Positions 41,262 to 50,903 of a DNA stretch of 64,000 nucleotides are shown here, piece by piece. The stretch covers positions 231,644 through 295,643 of the forward strand of contig NZ_JSBW02000027.1 of the NCBI RefSeq assembly GCF_000772705.2, written 5' to 3'. Made by a program: the position numbers and the translations under genes. Source of the stretch: Xanthomonas vasicola (GTDB lineage: Bacteria > Pseudomonadota > Gammaproteobacteria > Xanthomonadales > Xanthomonadaceae). The stretch's first letter is position 1, and each line of letters starts with the position of its first letter. Under the pieces are notes generated by a model. The model saw nothing but the letters and a program-made list of their open reading frames with translations, was not told the origin of the DNA and ran no database searches.

Positions 41262-42040
41262 ATGTCTGGCCGCTGCTGCATGTAGGCGTGTTCGCAAGCG
41301 TGGTCATGGTGATCGGCTGGCTGTGGCAACGCCGCAGCGGCAACGCCGGCCCGGTCGATGTGTTGTGGGCGAGCTGCCTGGCAGTGGCTGCACCGTATTG
41401 CGCGTGGGTGTCCGATGGCGCCGTGCTACCGCGCGTGCTGGTAGCGGTGCTCGGCGGCATGTGGGGTGCGCGGCTGGCGCTGCATCTGGGCGTGCGCGTG
41501 TTCGGCGACCCGCACGAAGATGGCCGCTATCGCGCATTGCGCGAGCATTGGAATGGCAGCCAGAGCAAGTTCCTCGGGTTTTTCCTGGCCCAGGCGGTAG
41601 TGGTCGTGCTGTTCGCCGTGCCGTTTCTCGCCGCTGCCAGCAACCCGCGCCCTGACTGGAGCGTGTGGACCACCATTGCCGCTGCCCTATGGTTGATTGC
41701 CGTCGGTGGCGAAGCGTTGGCGGACCGACAGTTGTCGGCGCACAAGGCCAACCCGGCCAATCGTGGCAAGACCTGCCGCACGGGTTTATGGCGGTACTCG
41801 CGCCATCCCAATTACTTTTTCGAGTTCGTGCACTGGTTTGCGTACCTGGCGCTGGCCGTGGGTGCCGGGCCCTGGCCGGTGGTGCTGTGCGCGCTCGGCC
41901 CGGTGGTGATGTTCGTGTTTCTGTATCGCTTCACCGGCATTCCTTACACCGAGCAGCAGGCACTGCGCTCGCGTGGCGAGGATTACGCCCAATACCAGCG
42001 CAGCACCAGCGCGTTCTTTCCGCTTCCCCCTTCGTCCTGA
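41258..42040 (+). CDS. DUF1295 family membrane protein
   Basis: A 260-residue polytopic protein of the steroid 5-alpha-reductase/ICMT superfamily. It has the conserved FCMT-like region KTCRTGLWRYSRHPNYFFEF followed by WFAYLALAVGAGPWPVVLCALG and the C-terminal YTEQQALRSRGEDYAQYQ. Such enzymes reduce double bonds or methylate lipids using NADPH or SAM; the exact reaction is unknown. It overlaps the DUF2878 gene by 4 bases and precedes the second Cfa gene by 17 bases. Confidence 0.9.
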   Translation: MNVWPLLHVGVFASVVMVIGWLWQRRSGNAGPVDVLWASCLAVAAPYCAWVSDGAVLPRVLVAVLGGMWGARLALHLGVRVFGDPHEDGRYRALREHWNGSQSKFLGFFLAQAVVVVLFAVPFLAAASNPRPDWSVWTTIAAALWLIAVGGEALADRQLSAHKANPANRGKTCRTGLWRYSRHPNYFFEFVHWFAYLALAVGAGPWPVVLCALGPVVMFVFLYRFTGIPYTEQQALRSRGEDYAQYQRSTSAFFPLPPSS

Positions 42041-42057
42041 ATTGCCTGGAGAGTTGC

Positions 42058-43128
42058 ATGTCTACCGTTATCGTCCCGCCCTCCTCGCAGCCTGAAGAAT
42101 CCTTCGCCACCCGGCTCGCCGAATCCGGTGTACTGCCCGACGCCGCGTTGCGCTACGGCATCCGTCGCCTGTGCGCGCAGCGCCTGCGCGATGAGCGCGG
42201 CAACGATGCCAATGCCAATGGCGAACGCCAGCGCGCCTTCATCGACAGCCTGCGTGCCAGCGCGATCGCGATCGAAACCGATGCGGCCAACCGCCAGCAT
42301 TACGAGTTGCCGCCGCAGTTCTTCACCCTGTGCCTGGGACGACGGCTCAAGTACAGCAGCTGCTATTGGGACGCCAGCACGCCGAATCTGGATGCGGCCG
42401 AAGAACGCATGTTGGCGCTGTACGGCGAGCGCGCCGAACTGGCCGATGGCCAGCGCATTCTGGAATTAGGCTGCGGCTGGGGTTCGTTGACCTTGTGGAT
42501 GGCCGAGCGCTATCCCAATGCCAGCATCACTGCGGTGTCGAACTCGCGCCCGCAGCGCGCGCACATTCTGGAGCAGTGCCGCGTGCGCGGGCTGGGCAAC
42601 GTGCAGGTGATCACCGCCGACGTCAACGCGCTGGCGCTACCACCGGGGGGCTTTGATCGCGTGGTGTCGGTGGAAATGTTCGAGCACATGCGCAATTACC
42701 GCGAGCTGCTCGCACGCGTCGGCAGCTGGCTGGCGCCGGGCGGCAAGTTGTTCGTGCACATTTTTTGCCACCGCGACCTGGCCTATCCATTCGAAGTGGC
42801 CGGCGAAGACAACTGGATGGGCCGGCATTTCTTCACCGGCGGACTGATGCCGGCGGCCGACACCCTGCTGCATTTCCAGCAAGACGTGGTGATCGAACAA
42901 CGCTGGGTGCTGTCGGGCGAACATTACGAAAAAACCGCCAATGCCTGGCTGGAAAACCAGGACCGCCACCGCGACCAGATCATGCCGCTGTTGAAGCAAA
43001 CCTACGGCGACGACGCACAGCGGTGGTGGCAGCGCTGGCGCATGTTCTGGCTGGCCTGTGCGGAACTGTTCGGCTACGACCAGGGCCGCGAATGGGGCGT
43101 GGCGCATTACCGCTTCGTCAAGCGCTGA
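42058..43128 (+). CDS. Cyclopropane-fatty-acyl-phospholipid synthase-family methyltransferase (copy 2)
   Basis: A 356-residue Cfa-like methyltransferase distinct from copy 1. It has QHYELPPQFFTLCLGRRLKY, the SAM motif ILELGCGWGSLTLWMA and VSVEMFEHMRNYRELLAR. It lacks the Cfa-type N-terminal domain of copy 1 and has a longer C-terminal domain (HYEKTANAWLENQDRHRDQI). The presence of two different methyltransferases in one operon suggests sequential steps on acyl chains. GGAGAG precedes the ATG. Last gene of the operon. Confidence 0.9.
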   Translation: MSTVIVPPSSQPEESFATRLAESGVLPDAALRYGIRRLCAQRLRDERGNDANANGERQRAFIDSLRASAIAIETDAANRQHYELPPQFFTLCLGRRLKYSSCYWDASTPNLDAAEERMLALYGERAELADGQRILELGCGWGSLTLWMAERYPNASITAVSNSRPQRAHILEQCRVRGLGNVQVITADVNALALPPGGFDRVVSVEMFEHMRNYRELLARVGSWLAPGGKLFVHIFCHRDLAYPFEVAGEDNWMGRHFFTGGLMPAADTLLHFQQDVVIEQRWVLSGEHYEKTANAWLENQDRHRDQIMPLLKQTYGDDAQRWWQRWRMFWLACAELFGYDQGREWGVAHYRFVKR

Positions 43129-43323
43129 CGCCCAGCCGCCGCGAACACAACAACGCACGGCCGGAATACCTGCGCGACCGCGTGCCGGCGGAAGCGATTC
43201 ACGGCAGACGCCGCGCTTCCGCCTGCATCTGCGCGATCTGACACGCAGCAGCAGCGTTTTCGCAGCGATGCGGTGCGTGCAATCGCGCGCACCGCATGTC
43301 GATCGTTTTACTCGTTATTGCGA

Positions 43324-43671
43324 TCAACCCGCCGCAGCGGTGACCACGATTTCCACCTTCCACTCCGGCCGTGCCAACTTGGCTTCGACGGTAGCGCGCG
43401 CAGGCGTGAAACCATGCGGCACCCACTCGTCCCAGGCCGTGTTCATGCCATCGAAATCGGCGATGTCGGCAAGGTAGATTTCCGCGCGCAGGATCTTGGT
43501 CTTGTCGCTGGCCGCCAGTGCCAGCAGCTTGTCGATCTCGCCCAGCACCTGGCGGGTCTGCCCGGTGATGTCTTCGCTGGTGTCCTCGGCAACCTGGCCG
43601 GCCAGGTAACACACGCCGGCATGAACGGTCATTTCGGACATCCGCGGACCCGCATCGAATCGCTGCACCAT
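43324..43671 (-). CDS. RidA-family protein
   Basis: A 115-residue YjgF/YER057c/UK114-type protein. It has the family fold MVQRFDAGPRMSEMTVHAG, QTRQVLGEIDKLLALA, KTKILRAEIYLADIADFDGMN and ARATVEAKLARPEWKVEI. Many relatives deaminate reactive 2-aminoacrylate; the Arg in PARATVEA matches the substrate-binding Arg. GGAAG precedes the ATG. It lies 10 bases behind the DUF998 gene and is probably co-transcribed with it. Confidence 0.85.
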   Translation of the reverse strand: MVQRFDAGPRMSEMTVHAGVCYLAGQVAEDTSEDITGQTRQVLGEIDKLLALAASDKTKILRAEIYLADIADFDGMNTAWDEWVPHGFTPARATVEAKLARPEWKVEIVVTAAAG

Positions 43672-43681
43672 TTCTGACTTC

Positions 43682-44389
43682 CTACGGTTGATTGACGCCC
43701 GCATTGTCCCGCGAATGCGGCAAGCGTGCAGCCCCGTCGCGCACGCAGCGTGCCAACCACGTGCCTGCCAGCACCATCCAGACCACGATCAGCACGATGG
43801 CGATCTTCTGGCTGATGCCCAAGGGCGCGCTGGTCACGGTGACATGGAACAGCAACGCCGCAAACGCGGCCCAGCCCAGCAGGAAGGCCACGGGAAAGTG
43901 CGCGCGCCACAGCGGATCGCGGCGGAAATACCACGACTGCAGCAACACCGCCGCAATCACGCACAGAAACGTCATATCTGCCGACAACACATGCACCATC
44001 GCGGCCGCCTGCGGCGCCAGCTCAGGCATCCAGCTGTCGCCGATCGACACCATGCACAGGCCCACGCCCGCCATCCAGAACAGACCCAGCACGGTGCGGC
44101 TGCGCGCAGCCGGCGCCAACGCCGCATACAACCCCAGCGCCAGCCATGCCATCGTGGCGGCCAGCAGGCAGTAGGCGGTACGTAGCAACAAGCCGTACGG
44201 GCCGTGCAGATAGGCGCTCAGTTGCGCATCTACCCACCACAGATCGCTGCGCAGCCATTGCAGCGTCAGTACCAGCCCGATGAAGGCCAGGCCCGCAGTG
44301 GCGGCAGTGCGGCCGGCATAGCCGCTCCAGCGCGGCGGCGGGGTCTGCGGCGGGTACGCAAACGTCGGGGAATCGGGTGGATTGCGCAT
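43682..44389 (-). CDS. DUF998-type membrane protein
   Basis: A 235-residue protein with about six membrane helices (TAATAGLAFIGLVLTLQWL, TAYCLLAATMAWLALGLYAAL, VLGLFWMAGVGLCMVSIGDSW, and more). The start at 44389 gives a short polar Pro-rich N-terminus before helix 1. The VSIGDSW and FHVTVTSAPLGISQKI segments suggest DUF998. Function unknown. It is divergent from mprF. Confidence 0.7.
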   Translation of the reverse strand: MRNPPDSPTFAYPPQTPPPRWSGYAGRTAATAGLAFIGLVLTLQWLRSDLWWVDAQLSAYLHGPYGLLLRTAYCLLAATMAWLALGLYAALAPAARSRTVLGLFWMAGVGLCMVSIGDSWMPELAPQAAAMVHVLSADMTFLCVIAAVLLQSWYFRRDPLWRAHFPVAFLLGWAAFAALLFHVTVTSAPLGISQKIAIVLIVVWMVLAGTWLARCVRDGAARLPHSRDNAGVNQP

Positions 44390-44652
44390 CAGCAGCCTGT
44401 GTGCCTTCCAACTGTCATGGCGGTCCTGCCGTGTCCGTGCGGCACGTGTGTGCGGGTTTGCCCTATGATGCGCGCGGCCGGCCCGCACAGGCACTATGTC
44501 GGTATGACCGAACCACGCGCTCACTTGATGTCGGCACCTTTGCAATCATGCTGCATGCGCCCTCAACCCGACCGGCACATGCACTGCAAATGCGCGCGCG
44601 GCACACCTTGTGCATGCACCCTCCTTCCCTTTCAGCAGATCCCGTTGCCCTC

Positions 44653-47217
44653 ATGACGGATACTCCCGCCTCTTCCGAAACGTCCGCCAGTGGTTGGCGT
44701 CGCGCCCTGCCGGTGATCATCAGCCTGGCCATCCTGGCGATGGCTCTGCATGCGCTGTCTTCGCAGTTCACCGACCACGGCTATCGCCAGATTCGGCATG
44801 CGTTCCGTGCGCTGGGTGCCGGGCAGATCGCGCTGACGCTGCTGCTCGGCCTGAGCAGCTACGCGTGCCTGGTGGGCTTCGACTGGGTGGGGCTCAAGCG
44901 CACCGGCAAGCAGCTGCATCCGGCGCGGGTGGGCATTACCGCCTTCATGGCACATGCGGTCGGGCAGACCTTGGGCTTTGCCGCACTCACCGGCGGCGCC
45001 GTGCGTCTGCGCGGCTATGGCAGCGTGGGCCTGACCCTGGCCGAGATCGGCCAAGTGGTACTAATGAGCACGCTTGGCTTCATCTTCGGGGCCTGGGTGC
45101 TGCTTGGCCTTGCGTTGATGTTGGAACCGGAAGCGGCCGCACGCGCCTTGCCGATCACTGCGCAGGCTATCCGCATCGCCGGCATCGCCTTGCTGGTTGG
45201 CTATGTCGCCATGCTGGTGCTGGTCGGCAAACAGGGCCGCGAGTTCGGCATCCGCAGCCATCGGTTCTGGTTACCAGATCGCACTACCGTGCTGGGCGTC
45301 ACCGCGCTCAGCGTGGTCGAGCTGGGCCTGGCCGCGGCTGCGTTCTATGTGCTGCTGCCGCCTGACCCGGGCACCGGCTACTTCGGTTTCATCGGCATCT
45401 GGCTGGTGGCAGTGGTGGCCGGTCTGATCTCCACCGTGCCGGCCGGCCTGGGTGTGTTCGAGTGGAGCCTGCTCAAGCTGCTGCCGCATGTCGCCCCTGC
45501 CGCGGTGCTGGCGGCGGCGCTGGCCTACCGGGTCACGTATTACATCGTTCCGCTGCTGATCTCGGTGGCGATGGCAGCAGCCTCCGGGCTGCGCGCGCCG
45601 GTACGCGTCAGCGCCAGCACCGCGCGCACCATGTGGAAGGCCTTGCGCCCCTGGCTGCCGCAGATTCTGGCGCTGGCGGTGTTTGCGGTAGGTGCCGCGC
45701 TGGTGATCGACGGCACCCTGCCGACACCGCGCGCGCGCCAGGAAGTGGCGCCGTTGCCGCTGATCGAGACCTCGCATCTGCTGGTCAGCCTGGGCGGCAT
45801 GATGCTGCTGCTGATCGGCCAGGGCCTGCAGCGCCGCAGCCATGCGGCCTGGATGCTGGCCTTGGGCGTGTGCTTGCTGCTGCCGCCGCTGGCGCTGCTG
45901 CGCGGCAGCCACATCTCGGTGTCGTTGTCGGCAGCGCTGGCTGCGGTTGCGCTATGGGCGGCGCGGCGCGAGTTTTACCGCCAGGGCGCCCTGCTGGACG
46001 AAGCCTGGTCGTGGCGCTGGCTGAGCAACCTGGGCCTGGTATTGGTCGCCACGTTCTGGCTGCTGTTCTTCGTTTACAGCCATGTCGAATACAGCAACGA
46101 CTTGTGGTGGCAGTTCGCTACATCGGCCAATGCGCCGCGTGCGTTGCGTGCCGCGCTGATCCTGTGCGTGGGCGTGATCGTGTTCGGCATGGCGCGCCTG
46201 CTGCGTGGCGGGCGCCGCCCGATGCCCGCTTCCGACGCCCAGATGCTGCAGACGCTGGCGCCGATTCTGGCCACCAGCACCGATACCCAGGCCTGCCTGG
46301 CATTGACCGGCGACAAGGCGTTTCTGTTGGATGAGCAGAGCAGCGGCTTTGTGATGATGCAACGCTATGGCGGCTCGCTGATTTCGATGGGCGACCCGGT
46401 CGGCCCGCCGGAGGTGGCGCGTGCGCTGATCTGGCGCTTCCGCGAAGAGGCCGACCACATGGGTTTGCGCCCGGTGTTCTACCAGGTTGGCGAAAAGTAC
46501 TGGCAGACCTATCTCGACATGGGGCTGACCCTGGTCAAGCTGGGCGAAGAGGCGATCGTGCCGCTGGAAGGTTTCACCCTGGAAGGCCGCGACCGCGCCG
46601 ACCTGCGCCAGGCCTGGAACCGCGGCAAGCGCGGTGGCCTGAGCTTCCGCATGCTGCAGCCCGAGCAGGTGAACGAGGTGCTGCCGCGGCTAGCCGAGGT
46701 CTCGGACCAGTGGCTGGAAGAAAAATCCGGCGAAGAGAAAGGCTTTTCGCTGGGCAGCTTCGATGCGGACTACCTGCGGCGCTTCCCGGTGGCAGTGGCC
46801 GAGGCAGAAGGCCAGATCGTGGCGTTCGCCAACGTGTGGTGGGCGCCGGCCGGCGGCGAGCTGTCGGTGGACCTGATGCGGCACAGCACAGAGGCACCGA
46901 AGGGCACCATGGATTTCCTGTTCATCGAACTGTTCTTGTGGGGCCAGGCCAATGGCTATACACGGTTCTCGCTGGGCATGGCGCCGTTGTCCGGCCTGGC
47001 CGAGCATCGCCTTGCTGGGCGCTGGAACCGCTTCGCCAGCCTGGTCGCGCGCCATGGCGAGCGTTTCTATGGCTTCAGCGGTCTGCGCCGCTTCAAGTCG
47101 AAGTTTGCTCCGACCTGGCGCCCGCGCTATCTGGTCGCCCCCGGCGGCATGCACCTGCCGGCCGCGTTGCTGGATGTCACCCGCCTGATCTCGGCGGATC
47201 CGGGACGGCAGGAGTAA
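44653..47217 (+). CDS. mprF: Lysylphosphatidylglycerol synthetase/flippase MprF
   Basis: An 854-residue bifunctional protein. The N-terminal half has about 14 membrane helices (the flippase; includes STVPAGLGVFEWSLLKLLP). The C-terminal ~320 residues are the cytosolic DUF2156 GNAT-like synthetase that transfers lysine or alanine from aminoacyl-tRNA to phosphatidylglycerol (DKAFLLDEQSSGFVMMQRYG, SMGDPVGPPE, ARHGERFYGFSGLRRFKSKF). Modified lipids lower the negative surface charge and resist cationic peptides, relevant to plant hosts. The ATG at 44653 is in a region with several in-frame starts. Convergent with the acvB-like gene. Confidence 0.93.
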   Translation: MTDTPASSETSASGWRRALPVIISLAILAMALHALSSQFTDHGYRQIRHAFRALGAGQIALTLLLGLSSYACLVGFDWVGLKRTGKQLHPARVGITAFMAHAVGQTLGFAALTGGAVRLRGYGSVGLTLAEIGQVVLMSTLGFIFGAWVLLGLALMLEPEAAARALPITAQAIRIAGIALLVGYVAMLVLVGKQGREFGIRSHRFWLPDRTTVLGVTALSVVELGLAAAAFYVLLPPDPGTGYFGFIGIWLVAVVAGLISTVPAGLGVFEWSLLKLLPHVAPAAVLAAALAYRVTYYIVPLLISVAMAAASGLRAPVRVSASTARTMWKALRPWLPQILALAVFAVGAALVIDGTLPTPRARQEVAPLPLIETSHLLVSLGGMMLLLIGQGLQRRSHAAWMLALGVCLLLPPLALLRGSHISVSLSAALAAVALWAARREFYRQGALLDEAWSWRWLSNLGLVLVATFWLLFFVYSHVEYSNDLWWQFATSANAPRALRAALILCVGVIVFGMARLLRGGRRPMPASDAQMLQTLAPILATSTDTQACLALTGDKAFLLDEQSSGFVMMQRYGGSLISMGDPVGPPEVARALIWRFREEADHMGLRPVFYQVGEKYWQTYLDMGLTLVKLGEEAIVPLEGFTLEGRDRADLRQAWNRGKRGGLSFRMLQPEQVNEVLPRLAEVSDQWLEEKSGEEKGFSLGSFDADYLRRFPVAVAEAEGQIVAFANVWWAPAGGELSVDLMRHSTEAPKGTMDFLFIELFLWGQANGYTRFSLGMAPLSGLAEHRLAGRWNRFASLVARHGERFYGFSGLRRFKSKFAPTWRPRYLVAPGGMHLPAALLDVTRLISADPGRQE

Positions 47218-47688
47218 GACCGTGCGGAACACTGGCGCCAGACCTGCGGGTCTGGCGGGCACTGGTTAGCCGCTCACCAATGCGATGTCGAAATCTCTTG
47301 CGCATTCCAGCCCCTGAGATGTTGGCTCGGCAAGAAGTTGCCGCACATCGTGGAAGCGCGGTGTGCCATTCGGGGCGGACCCGTGTGCCGGCCTGGATGC
47401 CGCCACCGAGCTTCCAGAGATTTACAGCGTGTCCCGCCACCGGATGCGGCACCGGGCCGCTGACCAACGCTGCGTTTGATAACTACAGTTCCCGAGCGAA
47501 AGCATCAGTTGCTGCGGTCGCTCGCACGCGTGCCATCGTCAGCGGCTAAGAGAAGAGCAGCGACTGAAAGAACGGCACCGGGATGGAACAATCGACGTCT
47601 GTACGTTGCCTTTGACAGCAACGCACAGAGTCGAGACGCCGACATCGACACGTCGGCGCGCAAATCACAGCAACCGGTGTTGCGCGCC
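47218..47688. other. Intergenic region between convergent mprF and acvB-like genes
   Basis: About 470 bases with no supported gene. A hairpin CGCCGAC/GTCGGCG lies near 47638-47660 and could help end the minus-strand acvB-like transcript, but it has no T-run. No repeat of the main families was noticed. Confidence 0.5.
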
Positions 47689-49059
47689 TTACTTCGACAG
47701 CGCGTGCATCTGGTCCATGATCGTCTTGGCCAGGGTCGTGTAGTCGCCCTTGAAATGGTGATCGCCCGGCAGCGCCACCCGCTTGGCCACGTTTGCGGGC
47801 AGGATCGGGCAGAGCGCGTCGTCGTCGTCCTGGCCGTAGATGCACACTGTGGTCCCCGCCGGCAGACGCTGTACTTCCGGAGCGATCGGCAGGCCCTCGT
47901 CGTCCGAGCCCAGCCAGTTGCTGACGTGGAATTCGTAGTCGGCCAGCTTGCCGACCGACAACAGTGCCGTCATGCGCAGGTTCTGCTTGGTCGCAGCGGG
48001 TAGTTTGTTGATGGCCGCCGGCAGCACGTCGGCGCCCTGCGAAAAACCGATCAGCACCACGCGCTGACGGTCCCAACGTTGCGCATAGATGCGGGCGATG
48101 CGATCCAGGTCGTCGGCAAAGCCCTGCGGCGTGCGCTCGGTCCAGAAGTAACGCAGCGAATCCAGGCCGACCACCGGAATGCCCTGCGCCGCGAGTGCGT
48201 CAGCCACTTCTTCGTCCAGCCCGGCCCAACCGCCATCGCCGGAGACGAAGATCACGAAGGTGTCGTCGTCGCTATCGCCGTCTGGCTTGGCCGGCAGCTC
48301 CACCACCGGCAGGTCGGCCAGACCGCCTGGCGGCGGCGGCAATGCTACGCCCTTCTGCTCGCCCAGCGAGCGCACCGCGGCGCGCAGGCCAGGCAGGATG
48401 TCGCCTTTCGCAGACCGCCGGAAGGTTCGCGCCTGCGGCACCTGCTTGAGGAAACCCTCTTCGGCAGCCGCGGGGCAGCGTTTGTCCTGGCTGGCGGCAA
48501 GTACCCAGGGAATCTGCAGCGGTAGCGGCAGCAGCGTGTTGGTGCCCGGGCTGACACCCGGCTGGCAGATCGCCTGGTTGGACACGTTGGTTGGGCACAG
48601 CCCGTCGGTCAGCACGCCGGCCAGCACATGCGGCTTGGATTGCGCAGCGATCGCATAGGCCAGCGCCGCGCCATCGCCATCGCCCACCAGCAGCGGCAGG
48701 CGGTAGGTGGGGATGTGGTAGAAGGCCTGCATGTAGCGCGAGAAGTTTTCCACGTCGCCAACCGAGAACGGGCAGGTACCGCCGGCCTTACGCAGCACCG
48801 CGTACAGGTGTGCAGTATCGACCACTGCCACCATCGCACCGTCGGCGCGCAGGCTTTCCGCCTGGGCCTGGCGCTTGGCGGCATTGCCGGCACCGGCCAG
48901 CCAGATCACCACCCGTTGCGGCTCGCCCTTGGGCATCAGCACCGGCACCTGCTCGAAACGACCATGGCTGACCGGTTCCGGCGCCTGCGCGGCGGCCATG
49001 CCCGACAGCGTCAACATCGCCGCGCCGCAGAGCGCGCTCCACATATCAAGTCGTCGCAT
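47689..49059 (-). CDS. AcvB/VirJ-like periplasmic hydrolase
   Basis: A 456-residue protein with a signal peptide (WSALCGAAMLTLSGMAAA). An N-terminal VirJ-like half is followed by a second alpha/beta hydrolase domain with the serine nucleophile motif GFSQGAD and the likely catalytic His in DHHFKGDY. In Agrobacterium AcvB/VirJ is a periplasmic lysyl-phosphatidylglycerol hydrolase linked to mprF-type lpiA (family knowledge, from memory). Here it faces mprF tail to tail, which supports the same partnership. The ATG at 49059 (MRRLDMW) is chosen because the signal peptide then has a short charged start. Confidence 0.85.
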   Translation of the reverse strand: MRRLDMWSALCGAAMLTLSGMAAAQAPEPVSHGRFEQVPVLMPKGEPQRVVIWLAGAGNAAKRQAQAESLRADGAMVAVVDTAHLYAVLRKAGGTCPFSVGDVENFSRYMQAFYHIPTYRLPLLVGDGDGAALAYAIAAQSKPHVLAGVLTDGLCPTNVSNQAICQPGVSPGTNTLLPLPLQIPWVLAASQDKRCPAAAEEGFLKQVPQARTFRRSAKGDILPGLRAAVRSLGEQKGVALPPPPGGLADLPVVELPAKPDGDSDDDTFVIFVSGDGGWAGLDEEVADALAAQGIPVVGLDSLRYFWTERTPQGFADDLDRIARIYAQRWDRQRVVLIGFSQGADVLPAAINKLPAATKQNLRMTALLSVGKLADYEFHVSNWLGSDDEGLPIAPEVQRLPAGTTVCIYGQDDDDALCPILPANVAKRVALPGDHHFKGDYTTLAKTIMDQMHALSK

Positions 49060-49128
49060 GTCGCACCATCGGGAAAAGTGGTTCAAAGATAATCGTTCCA
49101 GGCGGCAGAGCGAAGTGCAGGAATTCGC

Positions 49129-49323
49129 TCATTGCGCCTTTGGCCCGCTGACACCCGGCTGGCGTGCTTCCCATGCCGCCAGGGCTTGGCGGTATCGCGT
49201 CAGCTCCTCGGCATACAGATCGTGCACGCACAGCGGGCAGCCGCTCTCGCAGCATTCGTAGGGTGCAGGCGGCTGTGGGGCGATCGGGCGAGGGTCGGGG
49301 CTGGAAGCAGCGCTGTCGTGCAT
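49129..49323 (-). CDS. Small oxidoreductase-like-domain protein
   Basis: A 64-residue protein with a Pro-rich start and a cysteine cluster (YECCESGCPLCVHDLYAEEL) that matches the short 'oxidoreductase-like' N-terminal domain (PF09791 type). The four cysteines could bind a metal. It lies 70 bases upstream of the acvB-like gene on the same strand and may share its promoter. Function unknown. Confidence 0.75.
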   Translation of the reverse strand: MHDSAASSPDPRPIAPQPPAPYECCESGCPLCVHDLYAEELTRYRQALAAWEARQPGVSGPKAQ

Positions 49324-49386
49324 GCGGCCATTGTAGCGTGCGCATCGGCCTCATCCGGGCCTACCGCCCGGACGTTACGGGTTCAC

Positions 49387-49992
49387 TCAGCGCCCCAGCC
49401 GCCGGCGCAGATTGGCGCGCGCCGCAGCGTCGTGATGGGTGTGGAAGTAGTCGCTCAGGAAGATGCGCGGTTGTTTGAGCACACCGGCCAGGAAGCGGCG
49501 GCGATTGAGCTTGAACAGCAGGCGGGGCACGTGCCCGCGATATTCCTCGGCGATGGCCGCATCGTAGGCATCGAACACTGCCGCGGGCGCGGCCAGGATC
49601 GCCATGTCGCAATCCAGAAACAGCGCGGCCTCTTCATCCACATCTTGCGGTTGCAGTTGCCCATGCCGGGCGGTGAGCAAGATCAGCGCCTGCACGCGCT
49701 CAACATCCAGCTGCGCCTGCGGCCACCAGCATGGAATGGATTCGGCCGCCATCAATGCCGATTGCGCCTCGTTGTCGCTGCGTCCGGGTTGATAGATCGC
49801 ATCGTGGAACAGCACCGCCAACCAGACCTCTGCCGGCTGCCGCCAGCCCGGCCCGGCGGCCACCTGCGCATAGTGCTGCAGCACCGCGCGCACGTGGCCG
49901 AAGTGGTGGTAGGCGCGCGGCGGTTTGGCATAGGCCTGCTCGAGTGCGGTCAGGTGGTCTGCGTGCAACGGCAATGGCGAGGGAATGTCCAT
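49387..49992 (-). CDS. HD-domain hydrolase
   Basis: A 201-residue predicted metal-dependent phosphohydrolase. The metal ligands are visible: YHHFGHVRAV (His), LFHDAIYQPGRSDNEAQSA (HD) and LFLDCDMAILAAP (Asp). Family members act on nucleotides or phosphate esters; the substrate is unknown. It is preceded by a 2'-5' RNA ligase-like gene on the same strand (35 bases apart), which may be functionally linked. Confidence 0.83.
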   Translation of the reverse strand: MDIPSPLPLHADHLTALEQAYAKPPRAYHHFGHVRAVLQHYAQVAAGPGWRQPAEVWLAVLFHDAIYQPGRSDNEAQSALMAAESIPCWWPQAQLDVERVQALILLTARHGQLQPQDVDEEAALFLDCDMAILAAPAAVFDAYDAAIAEEYRGHVPRLLFKLNRRRFLAGVLKQPRIFLSDYFHTHHDAAARANLRRRLGR

Positions 49993-50027
49993 GCGCGCAG
50001 GCTACCGTGCGCGCGCGGCCGTGCACA

Positions 50028-50630
50028 TCAGCGCAGCGACCAGCGGCCTTCGATCTGGTAGCGCGACTGGCCAAGGAAGCTGCGCACCAATGCAAAGTCG
50101 CGCACGGTCCAGGCAAGCGCATCGCAGCGCCGTTGTGGCACCGCCTGATTGCAGTACAGCAGGGTCATGTGTGGCGTGTACTGCGCATCGCCGGCAATGC
50201 CGACATGCGCAAGCTGCTTTCCCACTGCGCCTTGCAGCTCGTATAGCCCACGCACCTGCTCTTCGCCACGCAATACGCAGGGAAGTTGCGAGCGCCTGCC
50301 ACCGAAGGTGCCAACGCGGTCGAATTCCACTGCGAACGCATCCATCGCTACGCGCGCCGCGGCCTGGCTGGCGCGGCTCACCAACGATGGCGGCAGACCA
50401 CCGGCGTAATCGCCCAGATGATGCAGGGTTACATGTAGCCGTTCGCGCGCCAGCGGCTTGCCTTCCGCGTGCCCGCCTTGCAGCAGGCTGTCTGCAATTC
50501 GCGCCGCATGCTCGGCAGTGGGCGCATCGGCCATGACCGCGAAGAACAGCCGTTCAGTCGTCTTCTCTTCCCCAAGCCCAAGCGACAATTGCGCGTCGGC
50601 CGATGACAGGTACAGGAACTGTTGCTTCAT
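50028..50630 (-). CDS. thpR: 2'-5' RNA ligase-like (ThpR) phosphoesterase
   Basis: A 200-residue 2H phosphoesterase with the paired HxTL motifs HVTLHHLG and HMTLLYCN. The ThpR family joins or opens 2'-5' bonds and shows RNA 2',3'-cyclic phosphodiesterase activity. The first ~22 residues (FLYLSSADAQLSLGLGEEKT) precede the core LFFAVMAD. The start at 50630 has no clear ribosome binding site, and a start nearer the core is possible. Confidence 0.85.
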   Translation of the reverse strand: MKQQFLYLSSADAQLSLGLGEEKTTERLFFAVMADAPTAEHAARIADSLLQGGHAEGKPLARERLHVTLHHLGDYAGGLPPSLVSRASQAAARVAMDAFAVEFDRVGTFGGRRSQLPCVLRGEEQVRGLYELQGAVGKQLAHVGIAGDAQYTPHMTLLYCNQAVPQRRCDALAWTVRDFALVRSFLGQSRYQIEGRWSLR

Positions 50631-50803
50631 GGGTGGATGCCACGACCGCGCAACGCGGGCCTGCCTGAAGAAGGGCGGCGGATACTAGCAGACCCGCTGC
50701 CTGCCGAATATGCCGTCGTGCGCATCGCCGACGTGAAACGTGTTGCGATGCGTGGAACCGCGATTGCAGCATTAGTTCGCGCTGTGGCGCGTTGTTGCAA
50801 CAC

Positions 50804-50836
50804 AAAAAGAAACGGGCAACTCGCGCTGCCCGTTTC
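50804..50836 (-). terminator. Intrinsic terminator of the DUF2383 gene
   Basis: GAAACGGGCA (50809-50818) pairs with TGCCCGTTTC (50827-50836). Read on the minus strand the stem is followed by five T (AAAAA at 50804-50808 on the plus strand). Confidence 0.88.
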
Positions 50837-50903
50837 CGCCTTTATCGTTTTACCCCGGAGCTGCATCGGATCGGTGACGATGCACTTCGGTCAAGCGCGC
50901 AGG

